64,000 nt of DNA from Stromatinia cepivora (GCA_014898415.1 RCTD01000013.1:186001-250000), one strand, 5' to 3'; positions 42,368 through 54,982 are shown, counted from the first letter of the stretch. Notes: a model not told the origin generated them from the letters alone. Made by a program: numbers and translations.

Positions 42368-44334
42368 CTACCGAACTGGTATTTCCCAGTCCGCATGATT
42401 CTCTTCATCATCGTCCCATTCTAATTGATCTTCTTCGTCATTTAACGCCATTCGTACGAATCTCTGGACCCAAAGCTGATTTGCTGCATTTTGGCCTAGA
42501 TCCTCGGCAACAACATCCATGTCACCTCGGCCTCGGCCTCGTCCAGCTGGTTGGCGTGGGCCTTCTTGTCTATTCAAACGGCCAGCACGACCACGAGGAG
42601 CGTCGTTACCACGAACCTGGTTCTGTCGATGTCTTCTATTAGGCCGTCCATGATGGGCTTGTGGAGCATCCGGAACTGCGGGTGCAGGTTGTGCGACTGG
42701 ACGGGGCTGATTCAAACGTAAAACTAGAGGAGCTTGTCGTTCTACTTCCTGTCTTTCGCCTTGCTCTATTTCTTCTTCGGGTTGTGGAATCTCCGGCTCT
42801 GGTTCCTCCACCTCAGGCGCCTGGATGTCCTCTTCTTCAAAAATCCCAACATTTGGCTCCTGTACTCCACCATTATAACCGCGTCCAACATCGTCTCCGT
42901 CACCGGCTTCAAGCTCCCAAAGTCGTTGGAAACAGCCCGCGGTTTCTTGATTGAAATGCTTGTAAGGGTTTTGAGGTTCCAACCAAGCCGAACATAGATA
43001 ACAGAAATGAGAGTTGCATCTGAAACAGATCATGTGGTTGCATCCATGCGTTTTCTGTACTGGAGCTGCACATGTAGGGCAAGGTGTAGTATGAAGATGC
43101 ATGTACTCCAGCGAAGCCCTTTCCTCTTCAGAAAGCTCTTCACTCGCTCTCTTTGGAGTGCAAAATTTAAATTCTCCATGCCAACCCTGTTTACATCGAC
43201 TGCAGAATGCATAAGAACAGTCCTCGCAGATTGCGAGAAGGTCCGCCCCCGAAACATACCCTTTGCCCTTCCCTTTTATCTCAGTATCGGATTCATCATC
43301 AGAAATATTATTATCATCCTCGAGACCTTCTGGCTTGCGATATCTCTTTGACCTAGCGGCCCCATCACACCAAGCCCTTGGGCAGTACACAGTATTTTTA
43401 TCAGATTCTAACTGAGCTTTATGCTTCAGTTTGACAAAGCGTGTGACAATATCATGTTCAAGAGGTATTTGGAGGAGTTCGCTGGGACTCAGTTGAGTTT
43501 TCGGCTTTCGAGTCTTTTTGGTGAATTTCTCGGCTCGCTCCTTTGCGCAGTTTGGGGCCAGACAACGAACTGATATTAGGTCACCCTCTTTGATTGCGTT
43601 ATTGTAGAAATCTTGTAAACATTCAACGCAGAAGACATGTCCGCAATCAATCATTTTATGGCAAGCGGTACCTTTTTTCGGATCTGAACACAAGTCAGCG
43701 AATAAACATGATAAGAAACAAGGGGTGCAATACCAAGACAGACACCACAATCATAAGTTCCCTTGTTGAATGCTGATTGTATGGATTTGATATCGAAATC
43801 GAGCAAAGAGATCTTATCATCTTGTCGCATTTCTAATATTTTACCCTCTTCTCCATAACCGAAAGCGTTCTCAGCTCCTTGTTGTAGAGAATCAATGTAT
43901 GCAAAGACCACCAGATCATGACCCATTTCCTCCCACATGCGAACTCCGTCGGCCTCAAGTTCGTCAAGGCGGGCTCGAGGAAGCCATGCCGGTGTTGTGG
44001 ACAGTTCAAACTTCGGGGGTTCGATTTCTGGATAACCTTCTGGTAAAGTAATATGTAGTTGTAGCGATGGTAGATAGGTAACTACGTGCGATTCAGTATT
44101 ATTAACTTGAGGATTCTTGATAGCGTTTCCTTCCTCGTTACCAGAACTCGTAGAGAGTGGCGGGGTAGGAATGTCCAGCACACCATCAGATGCAGTGGGA
44201 AATGCGATTATGACCGGTTTTCGAGGATTAACGGATAATTCAATGGATGCGCGAAACTGATCAATGGGATTGAATTCGATTTCGGGAAAGATGGCGGCGA
44301 CACATTCAAACTCTTCTGTTCGCTGGTCCTCCAT
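42368..44334 (-). CDS. RWD-RBR (RING1-IBR-RING2) E3 ubiquitin ligase (638 aa), Itt1/RNF14-like
   Basis: Two minus-strand exons, 43683-44334 minus the intron, i.e. 43734-44334 and 42368-43683, flank a 50-nt intron (GTATTG...TTCAG) and join in frame to give 638 residues. The N-terminal about 160 residues are an RWD domain ('TEEFECVAAIFPEIEF', 'LQLHITLPEGYPEIEPPKFE'). RING1 follows from about 195: 'CGVCLDPKKGTACHKMIDCG', then 'HVFCVECLQDFYNNA'. The IBR carries 'ICEDCSYAFCSRCKQGWHGE', and RING2 carries 'CPTCAAPVQKTHGCNHMICF' and 'HFCYLCSAWL'; its first Cys-x-x-Cys region should hold the catalytic Cys of the RING-HECT hybrid mechanism. The tail is acidic, then Arg/Gly-rich, with a final acidic segment. 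The RWD plus RBR order matches yeast Itt1 and animal RNF14. It is divergently transcribed from the dolichyldiphosphatase gene. Confidence 0.92.
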
Positions 44335-44839
44335 CTTTATAGAGGATAACACGACAACCAATAGAAGAAGATTGATAAAAGGACAACCTTCTGCTTCAAG
44401 AGGTGGGAGTAATTAGACCACCAAGGTCATAAATATGAGCGAAACGACCAAGACATTCAAGCTTCACACACCTGAAATAGGTGACTGTAAGTAGAAAATA
44501 TTCTTGGTGGCGGGATGTGTAATAATTCAATGATGATGATTGAGGATGGAGTTGGAATATTAAGGAATTATTTTAGAGAGCCGCTTTAAAATAAAATGAT
44601 GAGCCGCTTTAATGATTTTCCGATATGGTAGAGCCACCGAAATAGTCACCGGCCAAGTTCCAGAACTTGTACATAACTAAATATTGCGAGCATAGCATTG
44701 AGGTACCAGCATAGATATGCCGTAGTAGATTCGATTTATCAAATTCCTTCGGTAACGAATCTTGAGTGTGAAATACAGAAGATTCGTCACAAAGGAGTGG
44801 TGATTGTTTCAAATCTTCTCAGCGAGCCAGATCAATAAG
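44335..44839. promoter_or_regulatory. Shared divergent promoter region
   Basis: 505 bp separate the start codons of the RBR ligase (minus) and the dolichyldiphosphatase (plus), so both promoters and 5' UTRs must lie here. No specific factor site is claimed. The frame at 44609-44812 is not coding-like. Confidence 0.6.
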
Positions 44840-45590
44840 ATGGCAGAGACCCCATTAGCCTCACTCTCCTTGACGCATGTTCATTATGTATATGCCGTCT
44901 CTCATTCCCATATGAATGAACTATGCTAATTCTCCTTAGGATCCTAACGATCCCGTCTCCTACTTTTGCGCATGGCTCGCTCTCGTACCCCAAGGACTCT
45001 GCGTCGTATATGCCACCCTCATTTGGTCGACACGCGAAATCGAGATTCTCATGATGTTTGGTGGACAAATGGCATGTGAAGCCTTAAACTTTATTTTGAA
45101 ACGTATATTGAAGGAGGAACGCCCCAAACAAATGCATGGAAAAGGTTATGGAATGCCATCCTCCCACTCTCAATTCGTGGCTTTCTTCTCGATAAGCTTG
45201 ACATTATTTTTGCTTTTTCGACATGTTCCAAAAAAGCCAACACCTTCACATACACCACTAAGTATCACGTCCCGGATTGGACTATCTGGGTTAGTTTTGA
45301 TCAATGCCGGATTGGTAGCTTGGAGCAGAACTTACCTGAACTATCACACACCGAAACAGGTAATTGTTGGCTGTGTTGCTGGAGCAGGAAGTGCTATATC
45401 GTGGTTTTTCTTGACTACTGCTGTCAGGAAGTCGGGATTGCTCGCATGGATTTTGGATTTATCGGTGACGAGATTATTCAGGATGAGAGATTTAGTCGTG
45501 GAGGAAGATTTATGCCAGGCTGGGTGGGAGAAGTGGGAAGTGAAGAATGCATCTTTGAGGCCATCAATCAACGGCAAGAAAATTCGCTGA
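44840..45590 (+). CDS. CAX4: Dolichyldiphosphatase (PAP2 superfamily, 232 aa)
   Basis: Exons 44840-44887 and 44940-45590 are joined across a 52-nt intron (GTATAT...TTAG, branch GCTAAT) and encode 232 residues. The enzyme removes a phosphate from dolichyl diphosphate on the lumenal side of the ER, recycling the carrier for N-glycosylation. The type-2 phosphatidic-acid-phosphatase signature is complete: 'KEERPKQMHGKGYG' (motif 1), 'MPSSHSQFVAFF' (motif 2, His92) and 'WSRTYLNYHTPKQVIVG' (motif 3, Arg146 and His152). Hydrophobic helices match the family ('YFCAWLALVPQGLCVVYATL', 'FVAFFSISLTLFLLF', 'IGLSGLVLINAGLVAW', 'VIVGCVAGAGSAISWFFLTT'). The short first exon gives the usual 'MAETPLASLSLTHVHYDPND' start. 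Size and order fit yeast Cax4/Cwh8 and animal DOLPP1. Confidence 0.93.
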
Positions 45591-47719
45591 GTGTCGAAGA
45601 TGTGTGTAAGTCACAATGTCATAATTATAGCGTCGATATATATTATTCCGTCAAACCTATCATCCTCCCGAATGAATTTCCATGATTCCCACAGATGCAA
45701 TACCTAGAGAGACGTAGATCAAAAGGATCTGGCCATCTGTTTAACACTCTAGAGTTTAATGATGGGAAGAAGAAGTTTCTGGCTATTCCCAGTTTAACCC
45801 AAGCAGTCTAACATCAGGTCATGATTTTTACCTAAATGAAATCTCGTACTATCTTTTTATGATAGGACGAGATACGGTTGACAAGACATCAGTGTAGCAG
45901 CTGTCCGGAAGTACTTACGACCAATGCTTTCATAGGGCTTTCCGGGACGTTGCTTGCAAAGCAATTCTATTTGCCCTATTGCTATCTACGGAGTAAGTTT
46001 TACTTGAAATTTAAGATTCCCAACAATTCTGTAGACAGTGAAATTGAGCACCCACCAAAGCGGGTCTTTCTACCGATACGGGGACAGCTGCAGGAACGTT
46101 TATAGAGTAGAAAGCCCAGTCGGCCTGCTCTGAATTAGTGCCGACATGCACTGACAACGCAATTAGGAAGCCGAACTGCAGATAAATATCAGACCTCGAA
46201 ATATGCCCCTGAGTTTATCTCGAAATTATGTTAGACCTTGACTCTATCATCGGCAAACCAATCATGAACCTGCGTGGACTAATCTCTCCATGTGATACGA
46301 CGAGATCCGGATCAACAAATGGCGAATCTGCTAATATTTTAATCGGTAACTGACATTTTACCTTATTTGAAAAAGTCTAGCAAAGCTAAGTGTGGATATA
46401 CGCTGCAGGACGAGAACAGGTTAGAACTACCAACAACCAACAGCACAGAAGTTTTTGTAAAGAGTTGAGCTGCAGTGTTCTGTATCCTGGCGTATCCACC
46501 CACCAGGTCAAACGAGAGCCAAGGATCAATGCAAGTGTTGTGGCCGGCATAGACACGCCTCTTAATATTGCATGCGGACTATGCAGAAACGTTACAGTGG
46601 TATTATATTACCTAAAGCAGGATTGCTTTCAACGCTTAACGAGCTTGGGACTTTCGATCCGAACTGCACCGCACCATCAAAGATGTGCGCGAAAAATATT
46701 GGACTGGCTATGTGATTAAGAGTCAAAGTCGAGGCTATTTTGAATTGTTATGCACTCTAAGTCTGACATCATTTATTGTTCGGGCTCGATATTGCTTATC
46801 ATCGGCTACGCACTATCTATTGGGGTTGAAATAAGATAGATATTTTTCCTCTCTTTGCGCACCTAAACAAACAACTTTACTAGCTACCATCACATGTTGA
46901 ACAGACGTCTAAATTCCTGATAGTTCGAGAGCGGTTATCTGGCTCATGTTACTTATTCTAAATTAAGAGTTCGTAAGTATATCCATGTAGCCAGCCCGGA
47001 GTTACATCGTTCAATTTGTCATATTTTTGTTCAGTAAAATTTCATTACTTCTGTTATCAAATGCACTCTACTGTCGTGAAACAACGGTGTATACGACACC
47101 TTCTATTTCGATTATCAGATGCATACACTGCCTGCTCAAGTCCCAGTGGACTGGAGCCGATTGATCAAATGGGTTCCATTTTTGATCGAGACCCATGCCT
47201 CAATTGAGATTACTCAGAGCAATATCGATGTCACACATTCGGTCAAGTTCTTCTTGCGTTTGGTCAAGATTCGCGGCCGTTGTTCAGACGTGTTGGGTGT
47301 TGCGAATTTCTTTCCATGCCATCCCGAATCAGGTAACTACCGACATGCATTGCCATCGGCTGGGCCCTCGACAACCTCTCGTAAGCCTCCAGAAGGATGC
47401 ATCCATGTGCAGTTAAAGCTTTTTACCACACTTCTATCCCAATAAGGCGATTGATACTCCAACATCACGGTCCAGATCCTAGCATGTTCTGTGCTTTTTA
47501 GCTCCTATGCGTGATATTGTATGCAGAATCACTTCATCGATATGCAGTCGTAAATAAAATATTAGTAAAGATCAAAGATTTTTGAACTTCGGGCAAGGCT
47601 TGATTTCCAACTCTGAAAATGCGTTCTGTCCAATCATCCCATGTTATGACGCTGGTGTCGAGCCTCTTCTATCTACAAACGGTCCTTCTCAACCCCTTTT
47701 CATGGCTATATGACGTTAC
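45591..47719. other. 2.1-kb intergenic region
   Basis: Frames such as 45878-46105, 46390-46719 and 47119-47445 have no recognisable domain, signal peptide or consistent codon bias. The frame at 46390 has alternating His/Cys/Arg content that looks random. No repeats were seen until the MITE at 47720. Confidence 0.45.
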
Positions 47720-48191
47720 CAGGGCTGGGCACCCGTACCCTACCCGGGGTATTTGACCTCTATGAGGTGGTTACCCTACCCCGTAAGGATTCTACAGGGT
47801 GGTTACCGGAAATACCACCGGGTGCTAGAGTATCATAGGATAAATATCATATGATCGTCCAATATTATCATTCAAAGTTAAGGTTATTTCTGATTATATT
47901 GAACAATTAGAAATATCAGATATGAATATTATATGATACGAATATTATATGATATAATACAAATATTATATAATTTGATACGAATATTATATAATATGAT
48001 ACAAATATTATATTATATAATTATATATATTCAAAAATATACTATACATATAATATATACTCATGGGTACTATAGCACCCGAAGCATTTTATAAGATGGT
48101 TACCCTACCCTATAGAGCTTCAACAGAGTGACTTTTCGGCCGGGTTTACCCCGGGTTACCCCGGGTATACCCCACCTTTTGCCCAGCCCTG
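47720..48191. mobile_element. hAT-like MITE, 472 bp
   Basis: Perfect 12-bp terminal inverted repeats, CAGGGCTGGGCA at 47720 and TGCCCAGCCCTG ending at 48191, bound a non-coding element. The GGG-rich left arm 'CCCGTACCCTACCCGGGGT' and the right arm 'TACCCCGGGTATACCCC' are also mutually complementary in part. The centre is AT-rich with a short repeat of 'GATACGAATATTATAT' type (about 47935-48010). The CAGGG start resembles hAT superfamily ends, which give 8-bp target duplications, but the flanks here (GACGTTAC and ACCTGCAG) do not match. It is the less mutated sister of the copy at 5808. Confidence 0.8.
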
Positions 48192-48426
48192 ACCTGCAGT
48201 GAAAAGGCTAGTAGCATTTGTTTTGAATCCAAGTATCAGACTTTAGCATTTCGAATCCAGAGGAAATCCGGCCCGTCTAAACCGTTGTAGTGTCTCTCGA
48301 CATCGCAAGATGCGATTGTCGAGAGTGGTCGAGGACAAGTAAAGTATAAAGTCCCTCCGTTAGTACTTATCATTTATACCAAGGAACTACATACCCAGAG
48401 TTGGATCCTTCTCGAAAACACGAACA

Positions 48427-51277
48427 ATGCTTATTACTTATCCGTTGCTGTCGTTTGCCGTTGCTGCATATGGAGTTACTGTACCAGATAGTGACTTGAG
48501 GGGCAGAAGCACGGATGATACTACACTATATTCAAATGTTAGTACTATTAATAAGGCATTCATCATTGAATTTGGAGAAGGAATTAGCCCCTCTTTATCA
48601 GGACGAGATCGCCGCAATGTCTTTCACAGGCGGGCGGCGTCAATTAGCTACGATATCCGTCACGAATTTGATTCTACAGCTTTCACCGGGCTCTCAGTAT
48701 CTGTCACACAGAGTGGCACCGATGAAGAACTGCAACAACAGCTTCTGAATATCCCTGGGGTGGTCGGTGTCTGGCCAGTTTACGAGGCTTCTCGACCTGG
48801 TACATTTTCCAACCTTACGGACTCCAATGATTCCAATATAGATGTTTCTTCTATAGGGAAAAGACAGTCAAGAGAAACCGCGACAGGAGATTTGGCCTCG
48901 GCTCTCGAAATGGCTGGTGTTGATAAGCTACATGCAAAGGGTATTAAAGGCAAAGGAATCAAGATTGGAATTATAGATACTGGGGTCGATTATCGCCATC
49001 CTGCACTAGGTGGCGGTTTTGGACCCGGTTTCAAGATTGCTGGTGGATACTCTTTTGTGAATGATAACGGAGTCTTGGGGAATAGTCCTGACCCTTTATC
49101 CACATGCATCACTGGAGGACACGGAACTCACGTGTCAGGTGAGAACAGCCCTTCTCTTGCCTTACCTCATGGCTTACTAATCACTGGTAGGTATTCTCGG
49201 AATGGATCCAATTTCTGGAGATGGTTATTTCCCGATCAGCGGCGTCGCTCCGGAAGCTAGTCTTTATATGTACCGTACATTTGATTGCGCAAATGCAGCC
49301 GGTAGCGACACAATTATGGCCGGCATGCTGAAAGCGCAAGGCGATGGCGTTGATATCATTAGTATGTCCCTCGCGATTGGAACGGAGTGGCCTTCAACCC
49401 CAGATCCATTGGCTTCTGTTGTACAAAGTATCACACAAGCTGGTATTGCTGTGATTGTAGCAGTCGGCAATGAAGGTTCCGTAAGTGAATATGCCACAGA
49501 GCTATTCACAGCAGATTATCCTTCCGTAGAGCCCGGCGCTATTGCTGTGGGAGCTATTGCGAACAAAGACTTCCCTCTTGTGTATCCAGCCGTCGACTCT
49601 TCCAATGCCAGTCTCGGTTATGCATCTGTCTGGCCTCTTAACCTGACTGGTCCTGTTCATGTTTACCTTCTATCCGACGGTTGTGATAGCGGAACATGGA
49701 CCAATGCCCTCAACACTGTGAGTCAAAGTGGTCTTCTCAATTACACAATTTTTGCCTTCGAGGCATTCACAACAACAAGTTACTGCAATCCAAATTCGAT
49801 TGCTTCGGATTGGAGTTCAAGTAAAGCACAGCCTCTCTATGTTATGGGTTACAATTCAGACATTGCAAATCCATATTTACTCGAATACAATGTCTTCAGT
49901 CCTTCGTTCTTTGGCAAAATACAATATATTAATCTCAACACTGATGACGGAGTGACCCTTGTCAACAATTATGGCCTAGCTGGAGGTTTTCCGAAATATA
50001 CTTTGACCTTCACGGGAACCAAATACAGGAGCCCTCCTCAGCACTCGGGAGGTTTGGTCGATTATTACTCTAATTTTGGTCCAAACTATTTTACTTATGA
50101 TTTGAAACCACAGATCTCTGCACCTGGTGGACACATTCTTTCAACCTATCCTCTAGGACCCAATTCCAATTACGCGATTTTATCAGGAACATCCATGGCT
50201 ACTCCCTATGTTGCAGGATGCTTTGCTCTTGTCAAATCTCGATTTCCTAGCGCTAGTATATCTCAAATATTGGATTTACTACAAACCACAGCCACGCCCG
50301 TCAATTGGGTCTGGGATAGCACGATTCTTTCCGCAACAGCACAACAGGGTGCCGGTCTGATCAATGCACATGATGCTATCTTTGCGCAAAGCGTAATTTC
50401 ACCTGGCCAGATCGTTCTTGGTGATGATAGCGCCCATACTGTGTTTGGTGCTGCAAATATCACGATTGAGAATACGTCAGGATCCAGTAAAACCTATACT
50501 CTATCCCATGTTGGTGCCGGCTACACAGATGGCCAATTGTCCGGTTACGACTACAACCAAATTGCCCTCTATGGAACAGGTGTATTCCCGATTCCTACAG
50601 TCACTCTTGCAGGCGGGGAATCCAAGACCATTGATTTCTCCATCATTCCACCTACCGGTATCGTCCCATCAAATCGTCCCGTTTTCGGTGGCTTCATCAA
50701 AGTCGCCTCTTCCGCGGGTGAAACATACACTGTCCCCTATATTGGTCCTCCTTATTCCATGTACAACGCATCATACATCTCCGTTATTCAAGTCGCCGGT
50801 TTCAGCGCAGCAGGATTACCCGAAAAAGATAATGGATTCCTGGAAGTAAACCCCACTAGACAATATGGAATAGCTGCCAATATACCACAACAATATACAC
50901 TTGCATTTCGATTCGATCTCTTGCCCGCCAATACAAACATTACAGCAAATACAAATGCCTTCAAAGGACCCCAATTATTTCCCTATTGTCCTTCAAAATC
51001 TACTCCCAAATCGTCAATTTTTGGACACCCATCCTTTGGAACCTACACGAATCGTTCGGCAACAATTGCAAGCGGTGCTATTCAACCGGGTAATTATATA
51101 CAGTATTGGACGGATGCACACGTAACTGGCGATGATGGAGTGAGTTATAATGTGGGAGATGGGGATTATAGATTTTTTGCCAGCGTATTGAGGTGGGGTG
51201 GACAGGTAGGAAAGATTGAGGATTATGATACGTGGTTGGGACCTATTATGAGATTTAATACGAGTTTCGCGGGATAA
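48427..51277 (+). CDS. Secreted subtilisin-like serine protease (S8 family, 932 aa)
   Basis: Exons 48427-49138 and 49191-51277 (52-nt intron, GTGAGA...GTAG with TTACTAAT branch) encode 932 residues. A short signal peptide ('MLITYPLLSFAVAAYGVTVP') is followed by an I9-type propeptide ('NKAFIIEFGEGIS', '...GVVGVWPVYEASRPG') and the peptidase domain with the full triad: Asp184 in 'GIIDTGVDYRHPALGG', His232 in 'GGHGTHVSG' and Ser572 in 'LSGTSMATPYVAG'. The 340-residue gap between His and Ser includes a PA-like insert ('PLNLTGPVHVYLLSDGCDSG'). The C-terminal 330 residues are beta-rich and resemble Fn3-type domains of C5a-peptidase/Vpr-like subtilases. Numerous N-glycosylation sequons support secretion. 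The role would be extracellular protein digestion; a role in host interaction is possible but not shown. No stops or frameshifts. Confidence 0.92.
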
Positions 51278-52275
51278 TGAGGATTTGGGTGTTGTAATTT
51301 GTTTGTGTCTTAGTGGGCTATGGAGATGTGGTTAATCTTGATGATTATGATTATGGATGTGATAGTTCACGAAGCCAGCGGATTTACGCATAGAAGAGGC
51401 CTTTTCAATTTGTTTTAAGTCGTCCTTATAGAATGAATTTATATGAGGTTATAATTTTGCGGAGCAAGAAAGTCCATTGATAGTGTAATGGAAAAATACT
51501 TAAATATATACACTCATCTCATGCGTCCATTTTCTTGCCCTTCAAATACATATCCCCTCTTTGAACTTATTCTGCTCTAATCGGCGATTATCCAAATGCT
51601 AAATTGCTACACCCTCCAACATAATACTTTAGCTCAAAACACAATCCAGGATTCGTATTAGCAATAAGGTCACTATCGGGACGATCTGTTGGCGGCCAAC
51701 TCGAGTGATAATCATGGCATAGGCTGCGCAAGTTTCTTTTTCAACTGGCAGAATGGACCATTTGGGCCGATTTTAGTCATACTGATATTAGAAGACCCGT
51801 TATGTGTCTCTAAATTCTATAAAGAATCCATGTGATACATCAATTCGGCCAAAATAATAGTTCAGTGTTGGTTTTGGTCCTGTAGAATGGACGTCAGTGG
51901 CCTGGTCAGAGGCTTTACTTTTAGGGATGTAGGTTAATTCTGTTAGAAGTGCTATTGGGTCACGACCTATTGGCTATGTTTTTATTGCATGTTATCCATA
52001 TGAAAAATTGGGAGTAACATAAAGAGGGCTACCCCAGCGAAGCTCTTCATTGATTCATAGTACAGATTTAATATATTACGGAAGTAGCTGTGTTTTCACA
52101 ATAAGAAACAATTTATTGTCCTGAATTAAGAGTTCTGGACGACTTAATTCAATACATTTTAAGGAAATTTGTAAATACAGATGTTGAGATTTGCCTCCCT
52201 TGGTCCTCGTTATTATCATTGCATGTATACTGACCCTTGACTATAGGATAGCCTGTTTTTGATCCGCTAAAAGGA
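51278..52275. other. Intergenic region
   Basis: 3' flank of the protease gene and promoter of the next gene. I see no gene or repeat. Confidence 0.55.
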
Positions 52276-53841
52276 ATGTCGAAAAGGGCACCATCTCCAA
52301 TACCAAATCCTCCGGTGGATAATGAGGTAAGACAAGAACAAAAGGAAGCCAGAAGACAATTAGTGAAGTGGTATGGAGACATCAGATTCGCGCTCAAAGA
52401 TAGGGAGAAGAAGACAGCGTACAAATATGCTTTGGAAGATTGGGAAAATTGTGTGAATAAAGGAGCGTGGGTAAATCATGGACTTATTGGTTATCGCCTT
52501 GCCCGCGACTACCTGGAAGCTGCTGCAGCTTATGATATCAAAGGGAACCGATCGAAAGAATCTGCGACAGTAGGGTTCGTTGAGCGGTTTATCGCTGCCG
52601 AGTTTCCTGAAAAGCGATTTTTAAATAAATCGTAGAAAGGGGTTGTTCCAAGATATGGTCCTGAAAAGCAAGTGGACAATTTTTTGGCTTATACAAATTT
52701 CCATTATCTCGAAACAGGTTTAATGATGATTGAGTCAAAAAGACACCCAGAAGATAAGGAAGATATGACAAAAGGTAGGATGGCGGCGCTGGAGGAGCAA
52801 GTAGAAGGATATTGTCGCCAATGGTTGGAGGAGTACAAGGAAATACCCTTTTTGTATACACTTACATGTGTATCCACACTTATGAGAGTATGGATTATGT
52901 AAAGACCTAGTAGGTCACGAGATATGAAAAATACAAAGTTGGTGGGATTGTGGGAACCGGATAAACGGACTTGGGATGAATATAAGGATACGGGTTTGGA
53001 TTGCGATGCTGTTGTTTTGAGAACTGCGTTTCGTCTCATGAAGGATAATCCGACAGGCTCGGATTACGCACTTACTACATGCAGTGATACTGGAACGGGA
53101 GATAAAATAGCTGGGTCAAGAGCAAGAACAGGGACTGAGACGAGGGATGGGACGGAAAGTGAGGCCAGTAGAACTAACAGAACTGATAGGGATAGGAGCA
53201 GTAACAGAAGAACTGATAGAGCCGAAAGAGACGTGAGCAGAGATAGAAGAGCAGATACAGCTCCAAGGTCCTCCAAATACAGCGGAAAGCAAATTGAAGC
53301 CTCCGGCAAGTCATCTGCGCAACAGTCAAGTGCCTCACGCGATGCTACTCGAGAGCGAAGAAATCCTTCATCTGAAAGAGGAGATAGTCGTGGAGGCGGA
53401 AAATCCAACACAACATCGGATAGGCATGAAAGGGAAAGGCGAAGGTCTCGAATAAGACAGGACCCACTGCCAAGTTCAAGTCCCGAGCTTCCTTACCGGG
53501 AATTACCAAGGCCTCGCCAGAGCGACCGCCGCGAGAGAGACGACACAGACAGCAAATTGCGTAGATCTGATTTGTCATCGCGAGCCAACGATGGAAAGAA
53601 ACTGGGAGTGGGAAGTAGGGGAAAAGACACTGCTACTACAGGATCGTCAAGAAAGAGGGCAGATACAACGAATTCCCTTAGCACTAGAGCACCGGATTCA
53701 TCCGGGAGTGACAATCAGAGACAGCCATCTAAGAAAAGCTCGAAGACGGCACTAAGAACTTCAGCTGATCTTAGGAAGTTCAAGCCAGAAGGTTCGAGTA
53801 GATCTGAGCGTAAGCCGGGTGGTGGCTCAAATGCATGCTAG
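52276..53841 (+). CDS. Arg/Ser-rich hypothetical protein, two putative introns over in-frame stops
   Basis: One frame runs from the ATG at 52276 to 53841, interrupted by TAG at 52633-52635 and TAA at 52900-52902. Both can be spliced out in phase: 52570-52635 (66 nt, GTAGGG...GTAG) and 52854-52913 (60 nt, GTATAC...GTAG), giving exons 52276-52569, 52636-52853 and 52914-53841 and a 479-residue protein. The second intron is convincing; the first has a weak donor, so a nonsense mutation (CAG to TAG) remains possible there. The N-terminal half is helical and Lys/Glu-rich ('VRQEQKEARRQLVKWYGDIR', 'LVGLWEPDKRTWDEYKDTGL'). The C-terminal 260 residues are a disordered Arg/Ser/Asp tail ('RTNRTDRDRSSNRRTDRAER'), reminiscent of nuclear or RNA-binding proteins. 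No domain is recognised. Confidence 0.6.
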
Positions 53842-54121
53842 TTAAGTGAGTTTTTGCGAGCGAAAGCTATAGTTTCTCATGTTTTTTTCTGTCTTTTAGT
53901 TATTTTTTTGTTGTTGCTGGTCCCCTTCACTACCCACCTCAAAGCTTGCTCGGCTTTGGAATGAGGTGGTTAAGGATGGTTTTGGCACGGAGTATTATTT
54001 GCTCACTGCGCCAGTTTTCGCTGTTTCCTGGTTCGTTACCTAAAACCTGAAGTATATAAAAATATTTTTATTGGATTTCCTGTATTCGCAATCTTTTTCT
54101 TTTTTAGTACGGATCCAGTAA

Positions 54122-54379
54122 CTATTTTGTAGCATTCCTGCTGACTATACTTTTCACTTTGATTCCGCTGAAAACACTAAATTCGAGGCTAACAATTGGA
54201 ACTGTTTTGTAAGTAATGAACAGTATATCAAGTTTAATGACATTTTGTTTTCTCCAAACCAAATTATTCTCTGTGTTGTTGCTGCCAAACACCATTTTTT
54301 GGAAACTTTCTAAAATGACTGACCTATCGTTGTTGCTAACAGCTCCACGAACTATGTGCATACATATAAGTCTTCGCAA
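54122..54379 (-). CDS. Unassigned minus-strand frame (85 aa), possibly a gene fragment
   Basis: The frame reads 'LICMHIVRGAVSNNDRSVIL' and 'KLDILFITYKTVPIVSLEFS' and is open about 25 codons further upstream, but begins without an ATG. Composition is protein-like with alternating hydrophobic residues. No domain is recognised and no splice partner was found. It may be an exon of a lost gene. Confidence 0.2.
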   Translation of the reverse strand: MRRLICMHIVRGAVSNNDRSVILESFQKMVFGSNNTENNLVWRKQNVIKLDILFITYKTVPIVSLEFSVFSGIKVKSIVSRNATK

Positions 54380-54982
54380 CGAACTTTCTTCATCCTCTTG
54401 CAGAGAATAGGCATAAAATACTTTTCCGCATCTATTTCAACCATATCTGGACTTCTTTACTTAAATTCATCTACACAGCTCCATGTATGATTTTTCCCGC
54501 AGCCCTAATAAATGGTGGACTCTCCTTACGCTTCTAAATTTAATTACACGTCACTGCCAAACCCAACAACTCAGAATGCGGTCCGGACTATTGAACAATC
54601 CGGCTGTGTTTACTTCATTCACTCATTTTAATTGATCGACAAATCTAGAACAGAAGCTTCTCAGGACAATACTCTTATACAGCTAAGTTGAGTTTCCCAT
54701 TGTTCACTTAACCGCTAATATCATACTGACGTTTCATAGCTCAAATTCAATCATAAATATTGCTTATGCCAATCCAACCGCAGAAGAAGTAAGTGAATAT
54801 ACCGAAGTCTGAAAAAGATTTCCAGATTCTGGAAGAACAGAAATCTGCTCATCTGCATTTTGGTTATCATGGCGCGAAGACCATAAGATTTCGGTTGCAA
54901 ATATTGATCATCACTGTCCATATTGGTACTACGAGCTGTGGACACCCTGGTACCATTCAATAGAGCAAGAAATTAAGTCTCT

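Noticed and set aside
44609..44812. 67-codon minus-strand frame in the divergent promoter
   Set aside because: Lies between two well-supported start codons and has no protein-like features.
46390..46719. 109-codon plus-strand frame
   Set aside because: No domain, no splice partner and random-looking composition.
47712..48199. 8-bp target-site duplication around the hAT-like MITE
   Set aside because: The flanking octamers GACGTTAC and ACCTGCAG do not match, so I do not claim a duplication.
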